A stretch of DNA of 64,000 nucleotides from an uncultured Ruminococcus sp. (GCA_902765855.1 CACXBF010000001.1:62001-126000), one strand, 5' to 3'; positions 52,275 through 61,955 are shown, counted from the first letter of the stretch. Numbers and translations: made by a program. The notes: generated by a model from the sequence alone, not told the origin.

Positions 52275-54638
52275 TTATTTCTTTAAACTGTTTGCAAGGA
52301 AGTTTGCCATTAGTTTTTTTGTGCCTACTTTTTCAAAAGAAACTTCTAAAAGCATATCATTGGCTGTCTTTGTTGCAGAAACGATAAGTCCGAGACCAAA
52401 AATCTTGTGGTTGATTCTGTCGCCAACTTTGAATGTTGCACCGCTTGATTTAGCACTTGTCGGTGTGATAGTGCGTTCCACATCATATGTAGGCTTAGGA
52501 CGATTTTTCTTTGCGGCGGATATAGAAGTTCTTGCATGCTCAACGCGCTCAGATTTTACAAATTCTGTAGGAATTTCAGCGATAAAGCGTGAAGGGCGGT
52601 TTCTTGAGGTCTTGCCAAATACCATTCTTGATTCGGCATTTACAAGATAGATTTCCTTCTTTGCACGAGTAATACCGACATAAGCAAGACGGCGTTCCTC
52701 CTGTAAATCTTCCTCAGAGAGTGTTGCGTGGTAGCCTGGGAATATACCGTCTTCCATACCGGGAATAAATACATATGGAAATTCAAGGCCCTTTGCGGAA
52801 TGGAGCGTCATCATAACTACACTATCGGCTTCAGAATTATAATTATCTATATCAGTGAGCAAGGCAACTTCTTCAAGAAAGCCCTGAAGGCTCGCATCTT
52901 CGTCGTTTTCTTCCTCATATTGCATAATGCTTGATTTAAGTTCTTCGATATTTTCGATAGCTGAATCTGCGTGGTCACTTGTTTTTCTGAGGTATTCCTT
53001 ATATCCTATGCTATTGATAAGGCAATCATACACATTAGCTATGGATTCGCCATCATCAAGTTTTTTTGTAAGTTTGTTTATCAAATTACAGAATTCAAGC
53101 AAGCTTGGTGAAACTCTTGAAAGTATCGAAAATTCATCGCTTGTATTCATTATGTGAAAGATACTTTCGCCAAGATTGCCTGCGATATTTTCAACACGAG
53201 TAATACTGCTTTCACCAATAGCTCTCTTAGGAACATTGACAATACGCTTTAAACGAACATTATCGTTGTGGTTGCAGATTACCGCGAGGTAAGCTATCAT
53301 ATCACGAATTTCCATGCGGTCAAAGAAACGGTGTCCACCAATAACTCTATAAGGAACAGCCATTCTTGTGAAGGCTCTTTCTATATTTTGTGATTGAGAG
53401 TTCATTCGGTAGAGAATGGCAAAATCAGAGAATTTGGCTCCCTTAGAAACCTTATCTGTAATAGTTCTTGCGATATATGATGCCTCGCCCTGTTCATCAA
53501 AGGCAGTGAATATATGAACAGGTTCACCTTGGTCATTTTCTGTCCAAAGGGTTTTACCTTTGCGCTGTTCGTTATTTTCTATAACGCCGTTTGCTGCAGA
53601 AAGAATGGTCTTTGTAGAGCGGTAATTTTGTTCAAGTCTGATAACCTTTGCATTTGGATAATTATCCTCAAAATTGAGAATATTTTCAATAGTAGCTCCT
53701 CTGAATTTATATATACTCTGGTCATCATCACCGACAACACAAAGATTGCCGTTTTCACCTGTGAGAAGTCTTACAAGGTTGTATTGAAGCTTGTTTGTAT
53801 CCTGATATTCGTCAACCATAATATACTTAAACTGTTCCTGATATTTTTCAAGAACCTCAGGGTATTGTTTAAAAAGTTGGACTGTGTTAAGTATAATATC
53901 GTCAAAATCCATTGCGTTTGCGGCTTTAAGGCGTTTCTGATACATTTCGTAGATAGCGGCAATAGAGATAAGCTTGCTGTCCTCACCGGCTTTGCGTTTA
54001 AAGTCGTCAGAAGTTTCAACAGAATCCTTTGCACGAGAAATATAGAATTGAACGCTTCTTACAGGCAAAGTTTTATCATCAATTTCCAATGCCTTCATAC
54101 AGTCTTTAATAAGTTTTTTAGTATCTTCTGTATCATAAACTGTAAAATGTGAAGTGTAGCCAATAAGGTCGCCATATCTGCGGAGTATTCTTGAACAGCA
54201 AGAATGGAAGGTTGACGCCCAAATGTCAGAGCCGACCTCACCAACTTTATTACAGATACGCTCTTTAAGCTCATTAGCGGCTTTATTAGTAAATGTAATA
54301 GCGAGTATTCTCCAAGGCTGAACTCTGTCGACTGAAAGCTTTGCGGCAAGTTCATCGGATATAGTTGTTTCGCCTCTTGCGGCGGAGATAATTTCTGAAC
54401 ATTCCTCATCGGAATAATCGTCATAGAGTTTATCGCTTTCATATGCTTCACCAAAGCGAAGAATATTAGCGATACGGTTTACAACAACGGTAGTTTTTCC
54501 ACTTCCGGCGCCGGCGAGAATTAAAAGCTGACCGCTAACGCTAAGGACAGCTTTTTTTTGCATATCGTTCATATGAGCAAATTCATTTTCAATAATTCTT
54601 TTTCTAAGTTCAATAATTTCATTACTATTCAAAGACAT
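52275..54638 (-). CDS. pcrA: PcrA/UvrD-type DNA helicase
   Basis: 787 residues from the ATG at 54638 (GAGGGA upstream); three earlier in-frame starts have no better ribosome site. Superfamily 1A motifs: Walker A ILAGAGSGKTTVV, ITFTNKAANELKER, VGDDDQSIYKFRGA, VIRLEQNYRST, and MTLHSAKGLEF. The C-terminal tudor-like domain (GDRINHKIFGLGLI) that binds RNA polymerase is present. A 30-residue acidic insert follows the Walker A region. Works in excision repair, fork clearance and plasmid replication. Confidence 0.93.
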   Translation of the reverse strand: MSLNSNEIIELRKRIIENEFAHMNDMQKKAVLSVSGQLLILAGAGSGKTTVVVNRIANILRFGEAYESDKLYDDYSDEECSEIISAARGETTISDELAAKLSVDRVQPWRILAITFTNKAANELKERICNKVGEVGSDIWASTFHSCCSRILRRYGDLIGYTSHFTVYDTEDTKKLIKDCMKALEIDDKTLPVRSVQFYISRAKDSVETSDDFKRKAGEDSKLISIAAIYEMYQKRLKAANAMDFDDIILNTVQLFKQYPEVLEKYQEQFKYIMVDEYQDTNKLQYNLVRLLTGENGNLCVVGDDDQSIYKFRGATIENILNFEDNYPNAKVIRLEQNYRSTKTILSAANGVIENNEQRKGKTLWTENDQGEPVHIFTAFDEQGEASYIARTITDKVSKGAKFSDFAILYRMNSQSQNIERAFTRMAVPYRVIGGHRFFDRMEIRDMIAYLAVICNHNDNVRLKRIVNVPKRAIGESSITRVENIAGNLGESIFHIMNTSDEFSILSRVSPSLLEFCNLINKLTKKLDDGESIANVYDCLINSIGYKEYLRKTSDHADSAIENIEELKSSIMQYEEENDEDASLQGFLEEVALLTDIDNYNSEADSVVMMTLHSAKGLEFPYVFIPGMEDGIFPGYHATLSEEDLQEERRLAYVGITRAKKEIYLVNAESRMVFGKTSRNRPSRFIAEIPTEFVKSERVEHARTSISAAKKNRPKPTYDVERTITPTSAKSSGATFKVGDRINHKIFGLGLIVSATKTANDMLLEVSFEKVGTKKLMANFLANSLKK

Positions 54639-54704
54639 CTGATTCATTCCCTCTAATTTCATCAATATTCTACCCTTACATAATACCTCATTTCAAAAAT
54701 TTAT

Positions 54705-54872
54705 TCAAGTGTGGGTGCTGACCCACGGCGAAGACGCAAAATTGCATTAGGTGACTATCTGCAGATATTTGTGACGGTAGCTGGTTGCCGCGGTTGCAGT
54801 AACTACCGTAGCCGAACGGTCTATTTCATTAGGTTCTACCGATTAGCTAAAAACTTCTTTAAGACAATTATG
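54705..54872. repeat. Mosaic palindromic repeat, copy 10
   Basis: Includes the CCGCGGTTGCAGTAACTACCG unit, GTAGCCGAACGG, and the edge GATTAGCTAAAAACTTCTTTAAGACA; partly degenerate. Confidence 0.55.
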
Positions 54873-55000
54873 ATATAGGAAAAAGCTGTGTTTACCCAAG
54901 TATTAACAAATGATTTTTTTCAATATGTATAAACTATAGCTCGATGCAAAATCTATCCTAGTATTGCCGTGCTGATAGTGTTATGTATATGGATTTATGC

Positions 55001-55029
55001 TTGATAAAAATAGATATATATGTTATAAT
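55001..55029 (+). promoter_or_regulatory. Promoter of the GntR-ABC operon
   Basis: TTGATA, 17-base spacer, TATAAT. The ribosome site GGAGGTGAG precedes the ATG at 55064. GntR-YtrA regulators usually repress their own promoter. Confidence 0.8.
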
Positions 55030-55063
55030 TGTATTAAAATGGTATTATTTGGAGGTGAGTTGA

Positions 55064-55429
55064 ATGGATTGGGAGATTAAATCTGATAGGCCTGTATATT
55101 TACAGCTTGTGGAGAAAATTCAGTTTGATGTTGTTTCCGGAGTTTACAAGCCGGGCGGAAATATCCCGTCTGTTCGTGAGCTTGCCGCGCAGGTTGGAGT
55201 AAATCCCAATACTATGCAAAAAGCCCTTGTGGAGCTTGAGAAAAAGGGTTTGCTTTACGCTAAAGGAACAAGTGGCAGATTTGTCACAGATGATACTAAA
55301 CTAATTCAGGAAATTCGAGAGGATATAGCAGGGGAAAATGCAAGAATTTATCTTGAAAATGTAGAAAACCTCGGATATTCCTTTGACGAGGCAGTCAAAC
55401 TTCTGAAAAAAGCTATGGAGGATAAATAA
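55064..55429 (+). CDS. GntR family (YtrA-type) regulator
   Basis: 121 residues. N-terminal winged HTH: PVYLQLVEKIQFDVVSGVYK, IPSVRELAAQVGVNPNTMQK as HTH, then a short C-terminal dimerisation tail (IYLENVENLGYSFDEAVKLL) as in the small YtrA subfamily, which has no ligand domain. It is followed by an ABC ATPase and permease, the usual YtrA arrangement, in which cell-wall-active antibiotics often induce the operon. Stop codon overlaps the next ATG by one base. Confidence 0.9.
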   Translation: MDWEIKSDRPVYLQLVEKIQFDVVSGVYKPGGNIPSVRELAAQVGVNPNTMQKALVELEKKGLLYAKGTSGRFVTDDTKLIQEIREDIAGENARIYLENVENLGYSFDEAVKLLKKAMEDK

Positions 55430-56124
55430 TGCCTATTCTTGAAATAAAAAACCTGATAAAAAAATATCATACAAAAAATGTAATAGATAATATAAGCATA
55501 AGTGTTGATTCGGGCAAAATAATTGGGCTTTTGGGCCCTAACGGTAGTGGAAAAACCACGCTCATCAAGCTTCTTGCAGGTTTACTTACAGCAACAAGCG
55601 GAGATATATCTATCGATGGTAAAAAAATAGGTATAGAAACCAAGGCGATAGTTTCATTTTTACCGGATAGACCATACTTTGCAAATTGGATGAAGGTTCA
55701 CTATGTTTTAGCGTTTTTTTCTGATTTTTACAGGGATTTTGATATGAAAAAAGCAATGGAAATGCTTGAACTTCTTAATATAGGGGTTAATGATAGAATT
55801 AAAACTATGTCAAAGGGAACTAAAGAAAAGCTAAATCTTATTTTAGTTATGAGCCGAGATGCAAAGCTTTATCTTCTTGATGAGCCTATTGGCGGAGTTG
55901 ACCCGGCCGCAAGAGATTACATACTTAAAACCATTATTTCAAATTATAGCGAAGATAGTAGTGTAATTATTACTACCCACCATATAGCTGATGTTGAAAA
56001 AATCCTTGATGATGTTATTTTCCTTAATAATGGTAAAATAGAGCTTAATTCTGCCGTTGAAGATTTAAGGGAAAAGCGGGAAAAATCTGTTGATGAAATT
56101 TTCAGAGAAAATTATAAATGTTAG
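55429..56124 (+). CDS. ABC transporter ATP-binding protein
   Basis: 231 residues. Walker A LLGPNGSGKTTLIK, signature MSKGTKEKLNLIL, Walker B LYLLDEPIGGVDP and the switch His in ITTHHIADVE. The signature MSKGTKE is somewhat unlike the usual LSGGQ, as in other YtrB-like ATPases. Partner of the next gene's permease. Confidence 0.88.
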   Translation: MPILEIKNLIKKYHTKNVIDNISISVDSGKIIGLLGPNGSGKTTLIKLLAGLLTATSGDISIDGKKIGIETKAIVSFLPDRPYFANWMKVHYVLAFFSDFYRDFDMKKAMEMLELLNIGVNDRIKTMSKGTKEKLNLILVMSRDAKLYLLDEPIGGVDPAARDYILKTIISNYSEDSSVIITTHHIADVEKILDDVIFLNNGKIELNSAVEDLREKREKSVDEIFRENYKC

Positions 56125-56142
56125 TTTTTGGGAGGAATACAA

Positions 56143-56979
56143 ATGTTGGGAAGGCTTTTTAAGTATGAGATAAAGGCTACTTCAAAGATTTTAGTTCCAA
56201 TATATATTGCTTTTATAGCAATTACAGCAATTTCAAGAATATCTATAGAACTTCAGGTTGATAAAAATTCCCCTCTATATTTTATTTCAGATATAGGATT
56301 TCTTATTTTTATGCTTTCTGCTATGACTATATTTGTCGCTACTGCTATTGTAATAGTATGGAGATTTTATCGAAATACTTCAAGTGATGAAGGGTATTTA
56401 CTTTTTACTTTGCCTGTTAAAACCGATTATATAATAATTAGCGAGTTTCTATGTGCATTTCTTTGGAGCATAGTTATGTCTGTGGTAGTTGTTATAGGAA
56501 TATTTTTGATGATATTTAATAGCAACGTTGGTGGCATTACGATAAATTTTCCATATTTTAAAGAGTTCTTTTCTAGCCTCAATTTTGACGGAGGAAAAGT
56601 GATATTTATTATGCTTTTAGATATGACTATATCTACTCTTGCAGAAATTATGGCTATATATTGCGCAATCTCTCTTGCGTCTTTATTCAAGAAATATAGA
56701 CTTATGCTTTCTGTTTTGTTTTATATAGGCTTAGTTATAATAACAAATACTCTTGATATTTTAGTTATAAGGATTATAACACATAACTTTATTCCGCAGA
56801 CGGAAACAATATCTGAAACTTATGACACTGCAACATTTGCCGAAGCATGGAATAGTTTAATAGTACCGTCTTTAGTTTCTGAACAGGTTATAATTGATTT
56901 AATTTTTCTTATAACGATTACTGTTGTTGAATATTTTATTGTAAGAAAAATTTTACGCAAACATTTGAATATCTGTTGA
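56143..56979 (+). CDS. ABC transporter permease
   Basis: 278 residues from the ATG at 56143 (GGGAGG upstream); a TTG five codons earlier is the less likely start. Six membrane segments and an opening GRLFKYEIKATSKILVPIY helix, as in ABC-2 type permeases of YtrC-like operons. The charged DEGYLLFTLPVKTDYI coupling segment after the second membrane helix is conserved in this family. Confidence 0.8.
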   Translation: MLGRLFKYEIKATSKILVPIYIAFIAITAISRISIELQVDKNSPLYFISDIGFLIFMLSAMTIFVATAIVIVWRFYRNTSSDEGYLLFTLPVKTDYIIISEFLCAFLWSIVMSVVVVIGIFLMIFNSNVGGITINFPYFKEFFSSLNFDGGKVIFIMLLDMTISTLAEIMAIYCAISLASLFKKYRLMLSVLFYIGLVIITNTLDILVIRIITHNFIPQTETISETYDTATFAEAWNSLIVPSLVSEQVIIDLIFLITITVVEYFIVRKILRKHLNIC

Positions 56980-57011
56980 TAGTTTTTAATAAGGATATTT
57001 TATATGAATTA

Positions 57012-57040
57012 TTGAATTTTCTGCAATGTTATGATATTAT
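57012..57040 (+). promoter_or_regulatory. Promoter of the zinc-ribbon repeat protein
   Basis: TTGAAT, 17-base spacer, TATTAT, about 45 bases before the ATG. Confidence 0.6.
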
Positions 57041-57090
57041 AAGATTAAATTTAATATGACAGATTTGCTTACTTTAAAGGAGGAATTTTT

Positions 57091-58773
57091 ATGGAAAATA
57101 ATAATCCATGCTTTTGCCCGCAGTGTGGTTCACCGTTAGTTGCTGGCAAAAACTTTTGTAGCCAATGTGGTGCTAAAATTGTACTTGACCAGCCACAACA
57201 ACCAGCTCAACAGGCTAATCCATATGTGAGACCACAACAACCAGCTCAACAGACTAATCCATATGCAAGACCACAACAGCCAGCTCAACAAACCAATACA
57301 TATGTGAGACCACAACAACCAGCTCAACAGGCTAATCCATATGTACAATCACAACAACCAACTCAACAAACCAATCCATATGCAAAACCACAACAACCAG
57401 CTCAACAAACCAATCCGTATGCACAATCACAACAACCAACTCAACAAACCAATCCGTATGCAAGATCACAACAGCCAACTCAACAGACTAATCCATATGC
57501 AAGACCACAACAGCCAACTCAACAAACCAATCCGTATGCACAATCACAACAACCAGTTCGACAAACCAATCCGTATGCACAATCACAACAATCAACTCAA
57601 CAAACCAATCCGTATGCACAATCACAACAATCAACTCAACAAACCAATCCGTATGTACAATCACAACAACCAGTTCAACAAACTAATCCATATGCACAGC
57701 AATCAACTTCTGGTGTAGTAGGTGCTTATGAAACATCTTCTGCTGATAATAGTTTTTCACAGTCGCTAAATCCTTATGCTTCTAATGATATAACGGCGAG
57801 TGAAAGTCTTGTTTCTACCAAAAAACGCTCTAAAAAACAGTTTATTATTGCGGGCGTATCTGTTGTTGGCGTTGCGGCTATTGCAGTTGCGGGCGTAATG
57901 GTATTTAATATGTTGAAGCCATCGGGCGGTCCTATCACAAAGATAGCCGACAGTGCAAAACAGCTTGCAAAGGCTAATAGTGCAACAATTTCTGCGAGTG
58001 TAGAGGCAAACGGAGAAAAAACAAAGTGCGATATAAGCTATGAGATTGATGCAAGCAAGAAAGAAATCGTTCTTGTTATGAATGGTTCAAACTCAGGTGA
58101 TACATTTAAGGGTGTTGTCTACTGCAAAGATGGTGTACGCAAATCAGCAATTACAGCAAACGGCAATACAACGTATACAGAGATTGATGAGGAAACACTT
58201 AATAATTTCTTTGACAGCATTAATAAAACAAATGCAGAGCAAGAGCTTGATTGGAACTCCTTGCTTGAAGATGCTGATCTTAAAGATTACATAGATACAA
58301 CAAAAATAGACGCAGTTTCCAACTCGCTCAAGAATACATTTGAGAATGGTAATGGAAAAGAGGCTCTTGGTATAACAGAAAGTGCTGTTGATAATGGTAC
58401 AAAGTATAGCTTTGATGTAGACGCGTATAAGACACTGTCAGTTATTGCTGATGAGGTTGAACCACTTTTCAAGGATAAGAGTCAGTATAATGAATTTAAA
58501 AATAATCTTTCAGATTCTGAAAGTTATCTGAATAGCTTGAAGCTGAAATTTGATATTACGGTTGATAATGCAGGCTATTTTAGTGGATTAAATATGAATA
58601 GCTTTGGTGTTAAATTTGATTTTGCAATCACAAATATTGGAAATACAAAGGTAGAGCTTAGCGATTCCGAGATAAATGATATTAAGAATGCAGAAGTGAG
58701 TTCTGCAAAAAGTTATCTTCCAGATGAATATTATGGATATGATGCCGGTTTAGAAGATGATGATACTATATGA
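57091..58773 (+). CDS. Zinc-ribbon membrane protein with thirteen Gln-Pro repeats
   Basis: 560 residues. N-terminal zinc ribbon (CFCPQCGSP, FCSQCGAK), a region of about thirteen copies of a 13-residue unit PQQPAQQTNPYAR at about 33-205, a Ser-rich stretch, a basic flank (KKRSKK), one membrane segment at about 252-272, and an extracytoplasmic domain to the end (beta-rich, with LNNFFDSINKTNAEQELDW and LPDEYYGYDAG). So the repeats lie in the cytoplasm next to the zinc ribbon. The outer domain resembles other lipid-anchored or membrane-tethered domains of Clostridia but no function is recognised. Own promoter and terminator. Confidence 0.75.
   Translation: MENNNPCFCPQCGSPLVAGKNFCSQCGAKIVLDQPQQPAQQANPYVRPQQPAQQTNPYARPQQPAQQTNTYVRPQQPAQQANPYVQSQQPTQQTNPYAKPQQPAQQTNPYAQSQQPTQQTNPYARSQQPTQQTNPYARPQQPTQQTNPYAQSQQPVRQTNPYAQSQQSTQQTNPYAQSQQSTQQTNPYVQSQQPVQQTNPYAQQSTSGVVGAYETSSADNSFSQSLNPYASNDITASESLVSTKKRSKKQFIIAGVSVVGVAAIAVAGVMVFNMLKPSGGPITKIADSAKQLAKANSATISASVEANGEKTKCDISYEIDASKKEIVLVMNGSNSGDTFKGVVYCKDGVRKSAITANGNTTYTEIDEETLNNFFDSINKTNAEQELDWNSLLEDADLKDYIDTTKIDAVSNSLKNTFENGNGKEALGITESAVDNGTKYSFDVDAYKTLSVIADEVEPLFKDKSQYNEFKNNLSDSESYLNSLKLKFDITVDNAGYFSGLNMNSFGVKFDFAITNIGNTKVELSDSEINDIKNAEVSSAKSYLPDEYYGYDAGLEDDDTI
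57193..57700 (+). repeat. Thirteen tandem 39-bp repeats inside the zinc-ribbon gene
   Basis: Each unit reads close to CCACAACAACCAGCTCAACA, then AACCAATCCATATGCAAGA. Copies differ by a few bases and by the dipeptides RP, QS and KP at the end of the encoded unit. All are in frame. Confidence 0.9.
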
Positions 58774-58794
58774 TTATATAGTATAAATAAGCAT

Positions 58795-58832
58795 AAAAAT
58801 GACGCAGTTTTTAAAACTGCGTCATTTTTATT
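58795..58832. terminator. Bidirectional terminator
   Basis: AAAAATGACGCAGTTTT and AAAACTGCGTCATTTTT, serving the zinc-ribbon gene and the convergent DHHW lipoprotein gene. Confidence 0.9.
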
Positions 58833-58839
58833 TTCAGAC

Positions 58840-60003
58840 TTATTCTTCGGAATCTTCTGTCTTTGCAGTAAGTTGACCGTCAACAACTCTATTATCAGCA
58901 TCTTGAGTTATAAGAGTATCAATGTTTTCTGCATTACCTCCGACAACCGAATATGCTGCCATTGTAAAGAGAACATCTGTTATACCCATATCATTTACAA
59001 AGTTGACAAGATTACACTCAAAATACCTCATATCTATAACATAGATTTCTTCAAAGGAATTTGTGTAGAATGGAATTTCAGCATTTCCATAGCTATCTTT
59101 AACAACGAGGAGCTTTCTGCCGTTGTTTACACCAGTTTTAATCTTTACAGAGCTATCGTCTCCGCCCATAAAACGAATGTATGAATTTGCAACATCTACA
59201 TCATATAGTAACGAGCCTTCGTATTGGTAATTAAAATTTTGGTCGTAGTAGTATGTTGAGTATTTTGTCTTTGGCTCGTAGTATGTAAAGCTTTCAGGGT
59301 CATTTTTTATACGCTCATCTCCATAGAATGCGTAGAGTGTTCCAACATAGCCCTCATCAGTAACCTTGTTATATTTGCTTATATCATCAAAAGAAACTCC
59401 GGCCGCCTCAGCAAAGGTTTTAGTAGCATAATATGCACCGAGTGGCTGCCAGTGGTGGTCAGTACGGCAATAAATGTTTTCCTCGGTATGCTGTTTTAGC
59501 ACTGAACAAATATCAACACTTGTAATGCCTGAATCAAGTCTTTTAGCTATGCTTGAAAAACAATCCGCTTGACTTACATAGTTATCCGAAAGATTTGACG
59601 GTGTATAGAATTCGCAGGCAAGGGGTGCGGGCATAGAGTAAATCTTAACCTTACTATCAAGTTTTTCTCTAAGTTTATTAAGGCTTTCAACATAACTATC
59701 GCCGGAGCCGCCGCCAAATTGCTCCATAGCTCTCCAGTGGTCGTCTTGTTTAACGATAAGAAGACCGTCTTCAGTAATTTCTCCCTCAGCCTTTTCTTTC
59801 GTATAATCTCTTGCATTTGAAACTTCAGCTTTTGAAGATTCCTCTTTGGAAGATTCCGGTGTTTTGCTGTTTGTTTCGCTTTTTGTCGATGATGTTTGAG
59901 AAGCAGCAGAAGTTGATGATTCTGTTGTTTTATCAGAATTTGAACAACCTGCTGCCATAGTTGCCAACATTGCACAAAGTATTAGAGATACTATTTTTTT
60001 CAT
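58840..60003 (-). CDS. DHHW family lipoprotein
   Basis: 387 residues. Signal peptide with lipobox MAAGC at residue 20, a Ser/Thr/Glu-rich linker to about 75, then a DHHW domain (SGNH-hydrolase-like, related to AlgJ/AlgX): RTDHHWQPLGAYYA carries the DHHW motif, VVKDSYGNAEIPF the likely nucleophile Ser, and MRYFECNL the following helix. Such proteins move acetyl groups onto polysaccharides with an MBOAT partner; no MBOAT gene is in the window. Likely attached to the outer face of the membrane. Confidence 0.82.
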   Translation of the reverse strand: MKKIVSLILCAMLATMAAGCSNSDKTTESSTSAASQTSSTKSETNSKTPESSKEESSKAEVSNARDYTKEKAEGEITEDGLLIVKQDDHWRAMEQFGGGSGDSYVESLNKLREKLDSKVKIYSMPAPLACEFYTPSNLSDNYVSQADCFSSIAKRLDSGITSVDICSVLKQHTEENIYCRTDHHWQPLGAYYATKTFAEAAGVSFDDISKYNKVTDEGYVGTLYAFYGDERIKNDPESFTYYEPKTKYSTYYYDQNFNYQYEGSLLYDVDVANSYIRFMGGDDSSVKIKTGVNNGRKLLVVKDSYGNAEIPFYTNSFEEIYVIDMRYFECNLVNFVNDMGITDVLFTMAAYSVVGGNAENIDTLITQDADNRVVDGQLTAKTEDSEE

Positions 60004-60167
60004 TTTAGAGAACCCCCGTATTATTTTTAGTTTATTCTACTACTATAAGTTCTTAATTTCAATAATAAAATTTATGTAATAAAAAATTTACATTTAGAAA
60101 TACATAATTTGTATTATAATTCTTTAAGAACTATTCATATGATGTTCATATCTTATAGTTATACTAT

Positions 60168-60290
60168 AGCTTATACTCAAAATGATGGAGCCGCAACCAT
60201 CAAGAGTATATGTTCTACCCTCCTCAATGTACCCCTCATAATTTTATTGAGAAAAGTCTGATAGTATGGCTATCAGGCTTTTCCTTTTTT
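60168..60290 (+). ncRNA. Candidate small RNA with C-rich loops
   Basis: A TATACT at 60160-60165 precedes it. Hairpin ATACTC/GAGTAT with inner GATGG/CCATC, then the single strand TTCTACCCTCCTC, a hairpin CTCAAT/ATTGAG with ACCCCTC in its loop, and the terminator AAAAGTCTGATAG/CTATCAGGCTTTT. The CCTCC and CCCCTC stretches are complementary to Shine-Dalgarno sequences. No frame. Confidence 0.5.
60252..60290 (+). terminator. Intrinsic terminator of the candidate small RNA
   Basis: AAAAGTCTGATAG, loop TATGG, CTATCAGGCTTTTCCTTTTTT. Confidence 0.85.
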
Positions 60291-60350
60291 GTTAAAAATT
60301 TTACACTTTTAAACAATCACTTTATTTTGCCGCAAGTTTCACAAAAGTAT

Positions 60351-60379
60351 TTGAACCGTTATTAAAATTATGATATAAT
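60351..60379 (+). promoter_or_regulatory. Promoter of the citrate synthase gene
   Basis: TTGAAC, 17-base spacer, TATAAT. A leader of about 110 bases follows before the ATG at 60500. Confidence 0.8.
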
Positions 60380-60499
60380 AATTAAAATATACTTTTGCAA
60401 AACATAGAATGATTTTGCAATTTTAATCTAACAATAAACTAAATACAACACTTACTAATAATTTCTAAATCAATTTAATATGATAAAGGAGAACGAAAT

Positions 60500-61864
60500 A
60501 TGAAAACAGAAGATTTCAGCAAAGTAACGCCGCAGATTTTTGCACTAAGTCAATATTGTATGAGATGCGACCAGATTGACCCAAATCTTTATACAAAGCA
60601 CGATGTTAAGCGTGGCTTGCGTGACCTTAACGGAAAAGGCGTTGTTGCCGGCCTTACTGAAATATCTGAAGTATGCTCATCTTGCGTAATTGATGGTCAG
60701 ACTGTTCCTTGTGATGGCAAGCTTTATTATAGAGGCGTAGATGTTGAAGATATAGTAAGAGGATATATTCACGATGACAGATTCGGATTTGAAGAAGTTG
60801 TTTATCTCTTACTTTTTGGTTATTTGCCAAATAGCGATGAACTCAAAGATTTTAATAAGCTTCTCGGCTCATATAGAAGTTTGCCAACATCTTTTGTCAG
60901 AGATGTTATTCTTAAAGCACCAAGCCCTGATATGATGAATGCTCTCGCAAGAAGCGTCTTAATGCTTTATTCTTATGATGAAAATGCCGATGATATTTCA
61001 ATTCCGAATGTTTTAAGACAGTGCTTACAGCTCATTGCACTTTTTCCACAGCTTTCAGTATATGGCTATCAGGCATCAAGCTATTATCATGATGGTCAGA
61101 GCCTTATTATTCATGCTCCGGACCCAAATCTCTCAACAGCAGAAAATATTCTTCATATGCTAAGACCTGATTCAAAATATACTCATCTTGAGGCTAAGCT
61201 CCTCGATATGTCGCTCGTTCTTCACGCAGAGCATGGCGGTGGTAATAACTCATCATTTACAACTCATGTTGTAACCTCGTCAGGTACAGATACCTATTCT
61301 GCTATTTCAGCTGCATTGGGTTCTTTAAAAGGACCAAAGCATGGCGGTGCTAATATTAAGGTTGTACGTATGTTTGAGGATATGAAGAGAAATATTAAAG
61401 ATTATAGCGATGAAAAGGCAATAAGCGATTATCTTAGAGCTTTACTTCATAAGCAAGCTTTTGATAGAGCAGGTCTTATCTATGGTATGGGTCATGCAGT
61501 ATATTCACTTTCAGACCCTCGTGCAAGAGTTTTCAAGAAATTTGTTGAAAAACTTGCCGTTGAAAAAGGAAGAATTGAAGAGTTTCAGCTTTATTCTTCA
61601 GTTGAACGACTTGCACCGCTTATTATTTCTGAGGAAAGAAAAATCTATAAGGGTGTTTCTGCCAATGTTGATTTTTATAGTGGCTTTGTTTATAGTATGC
61701 TCGACCTTCCTCCTCAACTTTTTACGCCAATTTTCGCAATAGCAAGAATAGCTGGTTGGAGCGCTCATAGAATCGAGGAGCTTGTCAACCAAAGCAAAAT
61801 TATTCGTCCTGCATATAAAGCTATCCACGAAAGAATAGAATATAAAGAGCTTAATGAAAGATAA
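60500..61864 (+). CDS. Citrate synthase
   Basis: 454 residues, in the long bacterial form. Condenses acetyl-CoA with oxaloacetate. Seen: HAEHGGGNNSSFTTHVVTSS and GPKHGGAN with catalytic His residues, GMGHAVYSLSDPRA, and NVDFYSGFVY with the catalytic Asp. The N-terminal extension of about 60 residues before the first core helix is typical of Clostridia enzymes. ATG preceded by AAGGAG. No other TCA cycle gene is near, which fits a partial cycle used for glutamate synthesis. Confidence 0.93.
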   Translation: MKTEDFSKVTPQIFALSQYCMRCDQIDPNLYTKHDVKRGLRDLNGKGVVAGLTEISEVCSSCVIDGQTVPCDGKLYYRGVDVEDIVRGYIHDDRFGFEEVVYLLLFGYLPNSDELKDFNKLLGSYRSLPTSFVRDVILKAPSPDMMNALARSVLMLYSYDENADDISIPNVLRQCLQLIALFPQLSVYGYQASSYYHDGQSLIIHAPDPNLSTAENILHMLRPDSKYTHLEAKLLDMSLVLHAEHGGGNNSSFTTHVVTSSGTDTYSAISAALGSLKGPKHGGANIKVVRMFEDMKRNIKDYSDEKAISDYLRALLHKQAFDRAGLIYGMGHAVYSLSDPRARVFKKFVEKLAVEKGRIEEFQLYSSVERLAPLIISEERKIYKGVSANVDFYSGFVYSMLDLPPQLFTPIFAIARIAGWSAHRIEELVNQSKIIRPAYKAIHERIEYKELNER

Positions 61865-61955
61865 TTATTATTTTATTTATAAAATATACACTAAAACAAT
61901 TATACTATGATGCTACTTTTATGTATATAATATCGCTATATTTTCAGCTTTTAGA

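Noticed and set aside
57190..57700. Regular 39-bp repeats suggesting a CRISPR array
   Set aside because: The repeats are in frame, contiguous without spacers and encode a Gln/Pro-rich protein region; no cas genes are near.
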